The position numbers and the translations under genes are program-made. Positions 11,434-22,734 of a stretch of DNA of 64,000 bases are shown here, in pieces; the first letter of the stretch is position 1, and every line of letters begins with the position of its first letter. The notes under the pieces are model-generated. The model was given only the letters and a program-made list of their open reading frames with translations, did no database searches and was not told the origin of the DNA. This stretch comes from Cyathus striatus (lineage: Eukaryota; Basidiomycota; Agaricomycetes; Agaricales; Nidulariaceae): contig JAOVFP010000002.1 in assembly GCA_025738555.1 (NCBI GenBank), positions 1,302,001-1,366,000 of the forward strand, given 5' to 3'.

Positions 11434-14081
11434 CTAATACTTCCTTTTAGAACGTCTAGGATTTCGTCTTAGACCAGAACTTGTGGGGGCTTCAACAGCG
11501 GCATCTGGCTGTGCTCCGTTACCACTCCCCTCTGTGGTTACAGCCATCATTGCAGCATGTAGCTCCGCAAAAGTGTTGTCCTCAGCTGTATATCCTGAGG
11601 CACCAGGTGGGGTGTTTGGATTGACTGCAGTGCCAGTCTCAGAAGTCGCACTGGCACAGATGGAGGTTTCACCAGCTGCAGTGGGAGGAGAGGGCTCTAC
11701 TGTGTGTCGTATTGGGTGAGGTCAGGGCCATGCAGGTAAGTCAATAAAAATGTGTTGCAATGTTTTCCACTCATGCTCAAATTCAATCTCTTCCAGAATT
11801 GCTGCATCTTCATCAAGCCCCTCTTCGACATCTTCAGGCACACTGTTCGATGTCACTGCTCCACCACCTCTTCCTCTTCCTCTACCATTTCCTCGTCCTC
11901 GCCCTCACCCTTGCCCTCTGCCATGTCCACAGCCTCTCCCTCTCCCTTCTTGAGATGCTGCTGCCCTCTCTGCAGCCTTCCTTTCGGCTTTCTCTGCCTT
12001 CTCCGCAGCCTTCTCTGCTCTCTCCATGGCTTTATCCGCTTCTCTCTTTGCTGCCCTCTGTGCAGACTTAACTTTACCCTCTTCCCTTTTCCGCTCCCTC
12101 TCCTCCTCCTTCTCTGCTTCTTTTCTTGTGTGTTTGGCTTCCTGTTCTATCTTCTTTACCTCCTGTTTTGCTTTCTCCAATGCATCTGCTGCCTCATTCA
12201 GCGCATTCTCAATAAATTTGCAGCACAACTTAAACTTTTTTGATGCCTCTCAATGCACAAGCTTCATTCCGCCCTTCCACTCATGAAATGCAAGCTCACT
12301 GAGTATTTCCTCATTAGTCATATGCCATAGATTTGATGAAGAGTGTGTCTTTTTTGTACCAGCTTCCCTGTGGTATAAAATCTGACACAATTTCTCATTT
12401 TCCTTGACCATGATGGCCTTAATGGCGTGGTCCCTTTCGATCTGCATTTCCGCCTGTCCCAGAAGCTCCCAAAGCTGTATGATCTGTGTATGCAGATCAA
12501 ATTGCCCTGCATTACTGTGGAGTTCAGGGGGGATCCCAACCAAGTGATATCGCTCTACAGATGAGGATGAAGTGGAGGATGTATGGGATGCAGTGGATGT
12601 TGTAGAGGTTGAGGTGGTAGATGTCAAGGTTGTTGAAGCTGTAGATTGAAATAAAATATTATCATTTACAATTTCAAGAATTGGTGCAAGCCCAGCCAAA
12701 ATGGGGAGTGTGGCCTGGGTTGTTGTGTTTTTTGATGGCTCATATGCTTCTGCTGGAATTGCATTCAGATTCAGAGGCCAGATCCCAGATCTAAGAAATG
12801 CAGACATAATTGTAGTTGGTTTGAATGCTTTATGTCTGGCAACATGATAGTACTGTAAAAAATTGAGCTTTGTAACATGTATCCCATTGTAAGTCAGGTG
12901 ATTGACCCATGGTTGCAGAGCATGTGTGGTATGCGATGGCAAGCAGATAACTATGATATTGTTCTTTTCGGCAATGCGGCAAAATTTGTAGGTACAATGG
13001 CTGTTGTGTCCATCAATAATTAGAAGTCTATAGCCTCCAGACTTGTTTCACAACTGGGATTGGGGATGAAAATCTCGCTCAAGCCAAGCACTTCCAAGCT
13101 CTTGGTCAGTCCACCCATTTTCAGAGATCGACAAACTTAAGTAAACCTTTTATCAGATTTAGTACTGGAAGTATGAGAATAGTAATAGTGCACCTAGCAT
13201 TGGATGGATTTACTTTCCCCCACTCAAGAACCTGCCGCTTAGCCTGATAAATCACTGATGGGGGCAAAAATGTACCATCTGCACAGATTGTTTCAATAAT
13301 TGTAACCATCTCACGGTTACCATTCTCAACCTGTTGAACATTTTTCTGTGTTCTATCAACAATTGCAAAAATGTCCTTTCCAACACCTAGCTGAGTTCCC
13401 TTTTCATCTGCATTATAGATATTCTCCAGTGGGATATTATATTCCTGTGGTACAATGAATCGGTGATCATGTGATAAAAAAGCGGTGGAAAGCACAGTAT
13501 GGGAACAAAATCACCTCAATTAGATCCTTCAACATATCATAAAACTCATGAACGACAGTGGGATTTAATGACTGGGCCCGACACTCTTCAAGAGTTGAAG
13601 TTTTCTTAACCTTGAGATCTGGATGTCTCTCCAAAAACCGACATGGCCAGTTAATTCCTATATTACCACCTGAGATTTCCTATATCATGTACTAGGCATA
13701 TATTTACACACAAAGTTCAGAGAGAATAAACTCACAGAAGCATAATCACGAAGCATATCCTGTGTTACTGGAAGTCCTCGACGTCCCAATGTTTTAATCC
13801 TGTCAACTAGTATGTCTTCTTGTGCTGCTGACAAAGCACACTCAAATGCATGTGCCTCATGCTTGGACTGTATCCCATTAAGACGGTTAGTGAGCATTCC
13901 TTGTTTTACCCCATATACTGCATGCTTGTCGAATTGAAAGCTTTGGGTTACCATTTGGACCTATTGGTGAGTTCCTAATAGCATCAACAGCAAGCTGAAT
14001 ACATTGTTCAACGTCATGATCAGTGAGATCAGGGGCATTCTGCTCCTCAGGAATAATAGCTGGAACAACAGATTCAGTCAT
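11434..14081 (-). pseudogene. pogo-family transposase (CENP-B-type HTH plus DDE_1)
   Basis: Start MTESVVPAI at 14081. Order: an HTH_psq-like segment (LSIRQACSIWG, about 13920); a CENP-B-type DNA-binding segment (NWPCRFLERHPDLKVKK, ECRAQSLNP, 13680-13500); the DDE_1 core with YNADEKGTQLGVG (first acidic residue, about 13400), NREMVTIIETICADG, SENGWTDQELG, LLIIDGHNSH (second Asp, about 13010) and LPSHTTHALQP; a coiled coil with Lys/Glu/Ala-rich stretches (12230-11950); a Gly/Arg-rich stretch; and a basic C-terminus SGLRRNPRRSKRKY ending at 11434. Introns separate the blocks (for example donor GTGAGTTTA after MLRDYAS). Defects: a one-base shift near 13915 and TGA stops at 13048-13050 and 12250-12252, both explicable as CGA to TGA. 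Probably dead. Confidence 0.85.
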
Positions 14082-15810
14082 CTTTGACTAGTGTAGAAGT
14101 GCAAGAATTAAAAGTAGTTAGTATATTAATGAGTTGAGCATTATTCTTTTTAATGAATAGCAAAAATAGCAACGGAAGAATCATCAGCTATATATAGTGA
14201 ATTTGCCCAATTCTTGACCTATTAATAGGACAATATCTCACTGATAGGTGATTCCTTGCACATAGAATTGCGAGAATATATTGTTCAGAACCTATTAAAT
14301 ACTTTTCTGACTTCTGCGAAGCCCAATGTTTCCCTGATATTGCAAGCAACTGACTGCATCTGACACTACTAAATTTGGCATAAAAACGAAGATGCTCTTC
14401 TTATGCACCAAATAAAATAGTATAAAATAAGCGGAGTACATAATCATAAAGATATAACCATGTATTGTAGCCTCCAAAAAAATCTAAGTAAAAGGAGTTT
14501 TCTATGGCCTTTGAGCTTCATATAGATATGAGCCTGTGCAGGTGAGTAGATAACATATATGTATCAATTGCATACCAAATGTACATATATTGAGACCATA
14601 TCAGCGATTTCTACCACCCAGGATATTGATGCGCCGAATTTGTGATTTGTATTTAAATAGTACTAATATATTATGTAATACTCAAACAATCATCGCAAAC
14701 CACAGGCTTTAAGTTCAAGGGAGAGAAAACACAGATAATGTATAAACTAGTATAAAGGTAGGAAACTATAGATTAAATATTCTTTCTAATATGAAATTAC
14801 TCGGTTCAAATACTGTTCAGTTTCGTTTCTATTCCAATTTATTACACTCCAAGAGTGGAAGAAGCCTAGGATTTCTCCTGGGGTGCTTACTTTTCCTCCT
14901 CCTTCCTGTCCTCCTTATATATCTTTTACAAATAAAACTGTACAGTACCTATATATGGAAAGGAACTACTCTAGACTACTTTATATGACGACATAATGTT
15001 GTTTCCAACATATTGACCATGCAGGAGCAACAATACATGTGGAATTCCATGTGGTAGATCAAACAGCGGGATAATTTCGGAGTACAAGTACGAAGTCACA
15101 TGACTTGCTCCGGTCTATGCGTAACCGCAATAACCGGTTCGGAGATAACGGTTCTAACGCCTCGCGTTTGATCACGTGACAGGAACGCGGAATGCGTTCC
15201 TTAGCTAAGTTTCAATCAAGTACTGGGTGCATGTACATAGTCTTTTGCACTCTAGTAATTAGATAACACACATCTGGTTGTATTTCCTTTAGTATATATC
15301 AATTTGATATTTCTGCTAGCAGTGCAGGACTCAACCCCAGCTCTCAGATGTCCCATTCCCTTAGTAATGTATTCAAAATAGAACACTTTGATTGGCAACT
15401 TGGGACTCGTCCCAACCCTTGTACTCATGATGTGCATTACTAATACTGAGTTCTAATATTATATGACAAATAAAGAGATTTAACCATTACATAGTTTTAA
15501 GGCATATCAATATCAATACAACCTATTTATATACCTAACTGTATTTTTATTTCAGCCTATTGTGGTGTTATAGTGGAGGAGTAGCAGGATGATTCTTGAG
15601 ACAGCGTGTGAACCATTAACAAATTGAGGCCGTGTTGACATTTTTACCGCTTCTTGCTACCATATCTTTACACACTGAGCCCAGTTAGAGTTAAAACTTC
15701 GTATATATGTAGCTACAGTATATTACTACACATATCACAAAAAAACCGAGCTCAATTTGGTGCTGTGGTCGCTCAAATCACACAATGGCCACTTTCAGGG
15801 TCAGCTACAG
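14082..15810. other. non-coding part of the pogo-type element
   Basis: No coding region supported. A CpG-bearing stretch at 15080-15200 contains short inverted copies of CGGTT and CACGTGAC; the rest is AT-rich. It lies upstream of the transposase start, so its promoter should be here. Confidence 0.4.
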
Positions 15811-18326
15811 TAGTATATATGATTCATGATACATTTTTGTACCCTCAATTAATGTAACTTTTGGTATATCTTGATATTTTGAATTTTGTGTTAATGCAGA
15901 CCCATCACATGATGCACCATTGCAATGCATAAATGATGGACATATCATTCATACTGGAGTTAATTTAGTTTCTGAAACAGGTTCTAGCTCTCCAATATAG
16001 TGCCCTGTCTCATTATATGGATGCAATTTAAGAAATTTGGAAAATGCATCTAGTTTTGCAGAAATATTATAGTTAATGTCATCATCATCATAGTGATCTA
16101 GAATTATATTTTCTTGAAATAAATATTTAGTTTTACTACCAAGAGAAGATGTAACAGCCATTGACAGTGTATTAATCCAAGCAGTTAGTGTTGTTGTTCT
16201 TCTGTCATTTCCTTCACGATACTGTTGTCTTGCATGTAAATTTAACAGCTCAACATTACTTGTTAGAGAAAACAGCAAAAATATAACTGTTGATAGGCTA
16301 ATCTTTGATCCAAAGTTTGCTTCAATAAACTGACTAAATTGGCTAAACTTTAACATAGGAAACTCTTGTTCAGTTCCTATAGCATAAGCCATTGGCAAGT
16401 AATACAGTGCAACTAAATATGAGTGCCTGAGCAATAGAGAAATGCATATTTGAAGTAACCAAATGACAATGTTAAAGAAACTAAAATTACATGATACAAA
16501 CTTTAACACCACATGATGTACAACTACTTACTTGTTCTTAATTCCAGCTCCTTTCTTTGATTTCCCCTTGTCCTTCCCTTTGGCTGATTTCTGCTTTGAA
16601 TCACTGGCCTTCTCTTTACCAGCTGCTTTATCTTTATTAGCCTTGTCTCTGGCATCCATCCAGCCCTCTAAATTGACTCTTGTAAATCCAGAAGACTTCT
16701 CCAAGCCCCAAAGCTCATGTGTATTGTTCATATCAGGATTATTATCACTTAGCCATTCTGCCATGTCTGGATAGTTGGAAAGTCTCTTCAGAACAACATC
16801 CCAGTTGTGCCATGCAGTAGTTCCAATCCCAAAAAGTTTATAAATATCAGAGGATGATGGTTTAGAATTTATGTCCACTAAGTGTTTAACCCTATTAACC
16901 TCACTGTAGACTTTCCATGCCTTCTGAATTGACCATTTTCCAGTAAGTTCAAGAAGTGGCTGGTCTACCTCATAAATGGATACAATAGTCCTCTCTCTTG
17001 GAGATAACTTATTGCCAATCTGGGTGTTCTCAACTGAATAGCTAGACTTATTATCCTTACTCTTAGAATGAGCCAAAGTTTCATTTGTGCTAACAGCACT
17101 TGAAGCCTTACTGTAGCCAATATGTTTAATGATAGGGTCAGTCTGACACAAGAATTAGTATTTAATATATATATATAATTGAAATTCTTACTGCAGCAAG
17201 AAAAATGGCTAAGTCTTGATTTTGTGGGCACCACTCAATAGTAACTGCATCTCATATGCTACTGTAGTGCCCTTGCATAATCCAGATATTTCAACTGGTA
17301 TCAAATACTCTAATCTGATGGTCTTGTTCTACAATTCATATTAGTGAAGATGAAACAAAATTCATAATAATATTACCTTTAATATTAGGAATCATTTGAG
17401 CAATTTCTTCAAGTACAGCTTTTAGATGATTGTTCACAACAACAGGAATGACTGTTGGAAGAGTTTCAATATTCAACAAGGTTGGGTTAACATTTGGAGA
17501 ATCATCAGAAATGATAATATATACTAGTCCTTCCTCCTGAATATCCATAGGAGAGTTCTCATCATCAATGTAATCAGCAAAGTTCAAGGTATTTCCATAT
17601 GCCTTTCCTCTAATTGTACCACCATGAGTTTTAGATGCTCCTTTCAATTCTGCCTTAGTTGGTACAGGGGACAGAGGAGAATTGGTTGGTGGGGGGCTAT
17701 GCATATCATAGTCTTCTTTAGCACTCCCCTCCTCCAAAATTTGTTCATCTTTCTCATTATTCACTTCCATATTCTTTTCCTTTTCCTCAATATCAATCAC
17801 CTCATTATCAGAACTCTCACTATCAGTTTCTTCACTATTTTCCTTCATTTTCAAATCATCTCTCTCTCCTTCTTCAGCATCACTATTATTCTCATTCACA
17901 CTTTCATTGTCTCCAGTACCATTGTTTTCAGTACCTTCAGACTCACTATCTGAGGGAGTGACAGCTAGAATAACTTTTCTCTTAATTCTTCCTCCACCAC
18001 CTATAGCTGATGCCCCAGGAGCATTCATAGTGTTAATTTCATTTACAGTATCAATAGTTGTGGCTTCAGCAGGAGTTCCAATAGTCTCAGTGAAAGTCTC
18101 AATAGCACCAGTAGTCAAAGTCTCAATAGTACCAGTCTCAGTAGTAGCTCCAGTGGTGATTTCAGAAGCTTGAGTAATCTCAGTGTTAATAGTTGCAGGT
18201 TCAATTGCAACTCCAGCAGCAGTAGTGGCTTCAGTGGTAGTTCCAGAGGTCTCAGTAGTCATAACACATGCAGGAGGTGCCACAGTAAGGCCAATTTCTT
18301 TAACAACCATCTCAGCACTGAAATAA

Positions 18327-18669
18327 TGTTAGATATTCTGGGTTGCACAGCTTCCTTGACAGCTGTCACTTGTCACCTGTCATACTTGACAGATCTGTGA
18401 TTGACAGATACTTGATTGACAGATTTGTGATTGACAGATTGACAGCTGTCAGTTACCTTAGTTACAGGACTTTGGTTGGACTTTGGTAGACTTACTCAGT
18501 ATATAAACACTCTGTAACTTGGTAGTTGTTAACAAGTTTCCTCTCCCTTTTGTGTCTGTGTCTGTGTCTGTGTCTGTGTCTGAGTTCTTGCTCCACCATC
18601 ACCCTCCTTTCCCTTCATTATCCTCTATCCTCTCTCTATCACACACCCTATTCTTTGTTACTTCTGACA
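18327..18669 (+). repeat. 5' LTR of the gag-only element
   Basis: 343 bp, TG...CA. It holds a cluster of TGACAG hexamers, two of them in the palindrome TGACAGCTGTCA (18357-18368 and 18440-18451), a TATATAAA-like box near 18500, and a (GTGTCT)n run near 18555-18580. Confidence 0.95.
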
Positions 18670-18685
18670 GGTTATGGGCCCCGCC
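18670..18685 (+). promoter_or_regulatory. primer-binding site, half initiator tRNA-Met type
   Basis: GGTTATGGGCCCCGCC directly after the LTR. Its reverse complement contains GGGGCCCATAACC, matching the anticodon arm of eukaryotic initiator tRNA-Met rather than the 3' CCA end. Copia-type elements use this 5'-half-tRNA primer. Confidence 0.75.
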
Positions 18686-18818
18686 TTTTAATCTTTGCCA
18701 CAACATATTACCACTGCTACTCTCCCTATTGTCTGTTTTGGTTATTCCATTTCAGTTCAAACCACTTGTTCCTCTTTTGTTTTAGCAATCCCATCATCAC
18801 TCCATCTCATCATTCACC

Positions 18819-19886
18819 ATGTCTATCAATCCTGCTGCCACAATCATCTATGCTTCTGTCCCTACCCTCACCTCCACCAACTGGCATGAATGGGTTACAT
18901 CCATGGGCATGTTCTTTAGAGCTGCTGGTGTTCAGGGGATTTCATTTGGTTCCCCTCCTAAGGAGGAGAATAAAGATGCCTTGGAGAAGTGGCTGTCTCT
19001 TGATGGGCAGATGATTGCCTTCATTTTTGCCAAGGTTCATACTGATTATCAGTACCTTGTTAGGGATCTGGATTCTGGCAAGGCAGCTTGGGATGCACTC
19101 AAGGGTCATTTTCAGAAGTCTACCATTGGTCATAGAATGCAGTATAGGAAGGAGTTTCACAGGGTTCCTCATGACATCACCAAACCTATTGACTTCTATA
19201 TCCAGTCTGTTGTTGCAGCTTCCAAGAAGCTCTCAGGCTTAGGCTGCACTGTTGATGACACTGAAGTTGTTGATGTCATTCTCATAAATCTGAATGAGTC
19301 CTTCCACACTATTAGGAATGCCATTCTTGCCAGGAAGGATGAGCTCACCTTGGAGGATTTGAAGGTCTTGCTCCAGTCTGCTACTTCTGCAGATGTGGAC
19401 CCCACTTCCACTTCTCTTCCCCACATCTCTGGTCTTGCTGCTTCTGCTCAGGGAAGGCATGCATTTGGTGGATTTACAGGTTCAGGTCATGGCCATTCAG
19501 GTTCAGGTCATGGTCATTTAGGTCACAGGTCTCAGGGACATACAGGATTATCAGGATTAGGTGGGAGTCCCTCCCTAGTGGATTCCAAGGGCTTTAGGTG
19601 GTGCAATCCCACTAATGAAGGTGCCTGTCATAGGTGTGGAAGGTCTGGTCACATTGCTGCTAGGTGCATGTATGACATGCCTCAGGAGGTTAAAGATTGG
19701 ATTATGTCCAACTCTTCTCACAACAGGTCTATGCAGCAGGCCAACTTGGCTTACCATTTCTTGTCTTCACCCATTCACTCTCCCAGCAATTCCCCTCCCT
19801 CATCCCCTCACCTCAATGCATCTATGGCTAGGCAATACTTTACTGGAGATGTCAATAATGGATTTCCTCACCCTTTGGTTATTTGA
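18819..19886 (+). CDS. copia-type Gag (UBN2-like capsid plus zinc knuckle), 355 aa
   Basis: Intact frame from MSINPAAT. Residues about 1-70 hold the N-terminal Gag segment (TNWHEWVTSMGMFF); residues 80-210 form the UBN2-like capsid region of copia-type Gag (AAWDALKGHFQ, FHTIRNAILARKDELTLEDL). A Gly/His/Ser-rich linker (about 215-260) leads to a perfect CX2CX4HX4C zinc knuckle, CHRCGRSGHIAARC (about 273-286), which should bind the RNA genome. A Ser/Pro-rich tail ends at 19886, about 90 bp before the 3' LTR. No protease motif follows. The capsid packages element RNA for reverse transcription by enzymes supplied in trans (inference). The intact frame and matching LTRs suggest recent activity. 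Confidence 0.9.
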   Translation: MSINPAATIIYASVPTLTSTNWHEWVTSMGMFFRAAGVQGISFGSPPKEENKDALEKWLSLDGQMIAFIFAKVHTDYQYLVRDLDSGKAAWDALKGHFQKSTIGHRMQYRKEFHRVPHDITKPIDFYIQSVVAASKKLSGLGCTVDDTEVVDVILINLNESFHTIRNAILARKDELTLEDLKVLLQSATSADVDPTSTSLPHISGLAASAQGRHAFGGFTGSGHGHSGSGHGHLGHRSQGHTGLSGLGGSPSLVDSKGFRWCNPTNEGACHRCGRSGHIAARCMYDMPQEVKDWIMSNSSHNRSMQQANLAYHFLSSPIHSPSNSPPSSPHLNASMARQYFTGDVNNGFPHPLVI

Positions 19887-19974
19887 TGGACTTTGGATTT
19901 GATGGACTTTGGATTCTATGGACTTGTGTTAGATTAGGTGGGAGTTTAGTTGTACTAGCTGTGCAAGGTGGGAG

Positions 19975-20317
19975 TGTTAGATATTCTGGGTTGCACAGCT
20001 TCCTTGACAGCTGTCACTTGTCACCTGTCATACTTGACAGATCTGTGATTGACAGATACTTGATTGACAGATTTGTGATTGACAGATTGACAGCTGTCAG
20101 TTACCTTAGTTACAGGACTTTGGTTGGACTTTGGTAGACTTACTCAGTATATAAACACTCTGTAACTTGGTAGTTGTTAACAAGTTTCCTCTCCCTTTTG
20201 TGTCTGTGTCTGTGTCTGTGTCTGTGTCTGAGTTCTTGCTCCACCATCACCCTCCTTTCCCTTCATTATCCTCTATCCTCTCTCTATCACACACCCTATT
20301 CTTTGTTACTTCTGACA
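19975..20317 (+). repeat. 3' LTR of the gag-only element
   Basis: 343 bp, apparently identical to the 5' LTR, followed by the AATAA target duplication at 20318-20322. Confidence 0.95.
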
Positions 20318-21409
20318 AATAATTGCATTAGAATTAAGTTACTATGAAATAGGTGTACACACTCTTTAGTTGAAGAGGCTGCTTCATCTTCCTCTTCCTT
20401 ATCTGTAGCTGTTTTACTGTAAAAGTGTTAGCAAACCAATAGAAATAACTGAACAGCCAGTACACACCATGATTTAGTGTGCCTTCCCTTCCTCCCCTTC
20501 CCTTTTTTAACTTGCTTCTTGTCCTTTCCAACATCCAGCCCATCTGAATTCATAGTAGCCTTCTTAGCAGCAGGCTCATTTGTAGTGTCCACAGATGATT
20601 GTGTACATTTGTGTGGCTTGGATGCTGGTGAGTCAGAACGAACCTGACCACTATGAGAACGAGGTGGTGAAACAGTAGTAGAGGTGTTGTTGGTGTTGTT
20701 TTGCTTGTTTGGAGCCATATTGTATAGTAGAAAGTTGAAAGGATATCAGTGAAGATAAGAGACAATGTGGGGGCTGTGAGTCAAGTGGGGGCAGGGCAAG
20801 GAAATGATAAGTAGACCCTTCTATACCCACACATATGCCACATGTATGCCCACTGACCAGGTCTAAAATTATCTTGAAAGCTTCTTGTGTGAATAAAAGT
20901 CTGAAAATGGGGCAGCAACTGCTTCTATTCTAATTAAAACAGGCCATTCCCCCAGTTCATCATAAAATATGCCCTATTTTGGCATGCCACTTACATCATG
21001 CACACAAATGTGTGGATAACACATGCATCGCTTGTGGAAATATGTTTATAGTACACATGCATCACTTGTGCAAATGTGTTAATAGTACACAACATGCTTA
21101 TTTGTGAGAACAAAATTGTGTGTCATGAGTTATAATTGAATGTATTATAATAATCTACACAGTGCAAGAACAAGGTATTGTACACTACTAATTAAACCAT
21201 CAATTCCCTCCCTCACTATGTGCTATCGATCCCTCCCTTGCTAAGTGCTATGCACTATCAATCTCCCCCCCCACTCACTATGCACTATCGATCCCTCAGC
21301 CTGTTCCCCCCCTTGCTATATGTTCCCTCCCCCCTTGCTATACATTCCCTCCCCCCTTGCTATATGTTCCCTTCCCCCTTGCTATCTGTTCCCTTCTGTT
21401 GTCACAATG

Positions 21410-22020
21410 AGGGGGAGGACAGGGGTGTTGGCCAATACTGTGTGTCATCATCATTGTCATGACAAGGGAGAGGACGGAGGCATTGGCCAACACCATGTGG
21501 CATCGTCATTGTCATGACAAGGGAGAGGATGGGGGCATTGACCAACACCGTGCAGCATCATCATCGTCACGATGAGGGAGAGGATGGGGGCGTTAGCCAA
21601 CACTGTGTGGCATCGTTGTCGTCACAACAAGGGAGAGGACAGGGGCATTGGCCAATACTGTGCGGTGTCGTCATCATCAAAATGAGGGAGAGGATGGGGG
21701 CATTAGCCAACACGGCATGGTGTTGTCATTGTCATGACGAGGGAGAGGACAGGGGTGCTGGCCAATACTGTGTGGCATCATCGTCATCATGATGAGGGGG
21801 AAGATGGGGGTGCTGGCCAACACCATGCGGCATTGTTGTTGTCACAATGAGGAGGAAGACGGGGGCGCTGGCCAACACCATGCAGTGTCATCATTGTCAC
21901 AATGAGGAGGACAGGGGTGCTGGCCAACACCATGCAGCATTGTCATTGTCATGACAAGGAGGACAGGGGTGCTGGCCAACACCATGTGGCATCGTTGTCA
22001 TCACAATGAGGGGGGGGTGA
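21410..22020. repeat. about 60-bp minisatellite, KDZ copy A
   Basis: About ten imperfect units containing TTGGCCAACAC, then a CATCGTCATTGTCA-like block, then GAGGGAGAGGA. The long frames here arise because the unit lacks stops. Copy B has a shorter, CpG-richer version at 63180-63480. A CCCCTTGCTATA/CACTATGCACTATC tract precedes it (21190-21400). Confidence 0.85.
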
Positions 22021-22309
22021 TGGGGGTGTCAGGGTATTGTGACACAGAAGGGAGGATGGGGGCACTGTGGCTGTCGTTAGACTTCATCCCTATTGTCCCC
22101 ATCGTCATTGACCTACCTGTTATCGATCCCTTCATTGTCCTCATCACCCCTCTCTGTCTCCCTCCACCATACATTGTCCTCCTACACACCTCTTCTCCCT
22201 TGCTATACCTCTTCCATTGCTCCTTGTTCACCTCATGTGGTGCCAGTCACATTGTGCCTCATGTGGTGCTGGTTGCATTGTGTGCCTTTGGTGTCGCCAG
22301 TGGTTGGGG

Positions 22310-22440
22310 GAAGGGGAAGAGAGAGGGGAGAGAAGGGAAGGGGAAGGGGAGGAAGGGAGAGGGAAGGGAGGAAGGGAGAGGGAAGGGAGGAAGGGAGAGG
22401 GAAGGGAGGAAGGGAGGCAAGGGGGAATGGAGGAAGGGTA
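22310..22440. repeat. purine-rich GGGAAGGGAGGAAGG tract
   Basis: Strand-asymmetric low-complexity DNA, shared with KDZ copy B at 63650-63750. No gene. Confidence 0.8.
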
Positions 22441-22559
22441 ATGATGGATGGGGTGTGCAATGATGAGGCAGTCATAATGTCAGAAGATGCCATTGACCAA
22501 AATGGTCTGACAGACGCATGTGGTTGCATGGTTGACATATATGCTGAGATTTCACTTTG

Positions 22560-22675
22560 AAATAACACTCCTGTAGTGTAACAGTATTAGCTGCTTTAAT
22601 GTGAGAACTTATGCTTATGTAATGAGGTCTGGTTGAGAGTTCGATCTGTGATAGTGACACTTTCTTTTTAATAAA
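22560..22675 (+). other. tRNA-like Pol III box remnant, copy A
   Basis: The counterpart of 63881-64000. The B-box-like AGTTCGATCT has decayed relative to GGTTCGATTC in copy B, and the A-box region reads TAGTGTAACAG. Confidence 0.3.
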
Positions 22676-22734
22676 AGTAAGTAAGTACTAATACATGTAC
22701 TAGTACTATAACACAGAATCATGTTTACCTGAAT

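Larger units (their letters stand above)
11074..15812 (-). mobile_element. pogo/Tc1-mariner-type transposon nested in KDZ copy A
   Basis: The element spans 11076-15810 (4735 bp). Both ends start CTGTAGCTGACCCTGAAAGT and the inverted repeat is perfect for about 27 bp. It is flanked by TA at 11074-11075 and 15811-15812. Copy B carries the unoccupied site (GATCCTGTTAGTATATATG near 55205) with a single TA, so the TA duplication is shown directly rather than assumed. TA duplication and the CENP-B/DDE transposase inside identify the superfamily. Confidence 0.95.
18322..20322 (+). mobile_element. gag-only LTR retrotransposon (copia-like) nested in KDZ copy A
   Basis: Two 343-bp LTRs (18327-18669 and 19975-20317) start TGTTAGATATTCTGG and end TACTTCTGACA; I see no difference between them. 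A 5-bp duplication AATAA flanks the element (18322-18326, 20318-20322), and KDZ copy B near 57716 shows the empty site with one AATAA. The primer-binding site GGTTATGGGCCCCGCC abuts the 5' LTR (18670-18685); it is complementary to the anticodon-stem region of initiator tRNA-Met, as in copia-type half-tRNA priming. A purine tract AAGGTGGGAG precedes the 3' LTR. The 1.3 kb interior codes only for Gag; integrase, RT and protease are missing, so it must use enzymes from another element. This is the youngest insertion I can date here. Confidence 0.95.
9533..20718 (-). pseudogene. KDZ transposase gene, copy A (split by two insertions, stop and frameshift)
   Basis: This is the equivalent of the copy B gene at 53658-58120. 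It starts MAPNKQNN at 20718 and ends EDMDVDI at 9533. Segments in coding order: 20718-20340 (N-terminal exons), 18310-17336 (Thr/Ala-rich then acidic region), 17151-16528 (WHNWDVVLK...WGLEKSSGF region), 16512-15813 plus 11073-10507 (CxC5 region, split by the pogo-type element), 10474-9760 (CxC6 and RNase H-fold core) and the last exon to 9533. Defects: a TGA at 10936-10938 where copy B has Arg CGA; loss of one T in a T-run near 10273, which shifts the frame; and loss of a DGFAKP-coding segment near 16865. The gene is therefore dead independently of the two insertions. Confidence 0.85.

Noticed and set aside
11905..12228. Lys/Glu/Ala-rich coiled-coil frame as a separate gene
   Set aside because: It continues the pogo-type transposase after a single TGA and belongs to its C-terminal part.
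21410..22463. Open frames rich in Gly, Arg and His over the minisatellite and purine tract (also 62926-63850)
   Set aside because: The 60-bp unit and the GGGAAGG tract lack stops by composition; frames appear on both strands.
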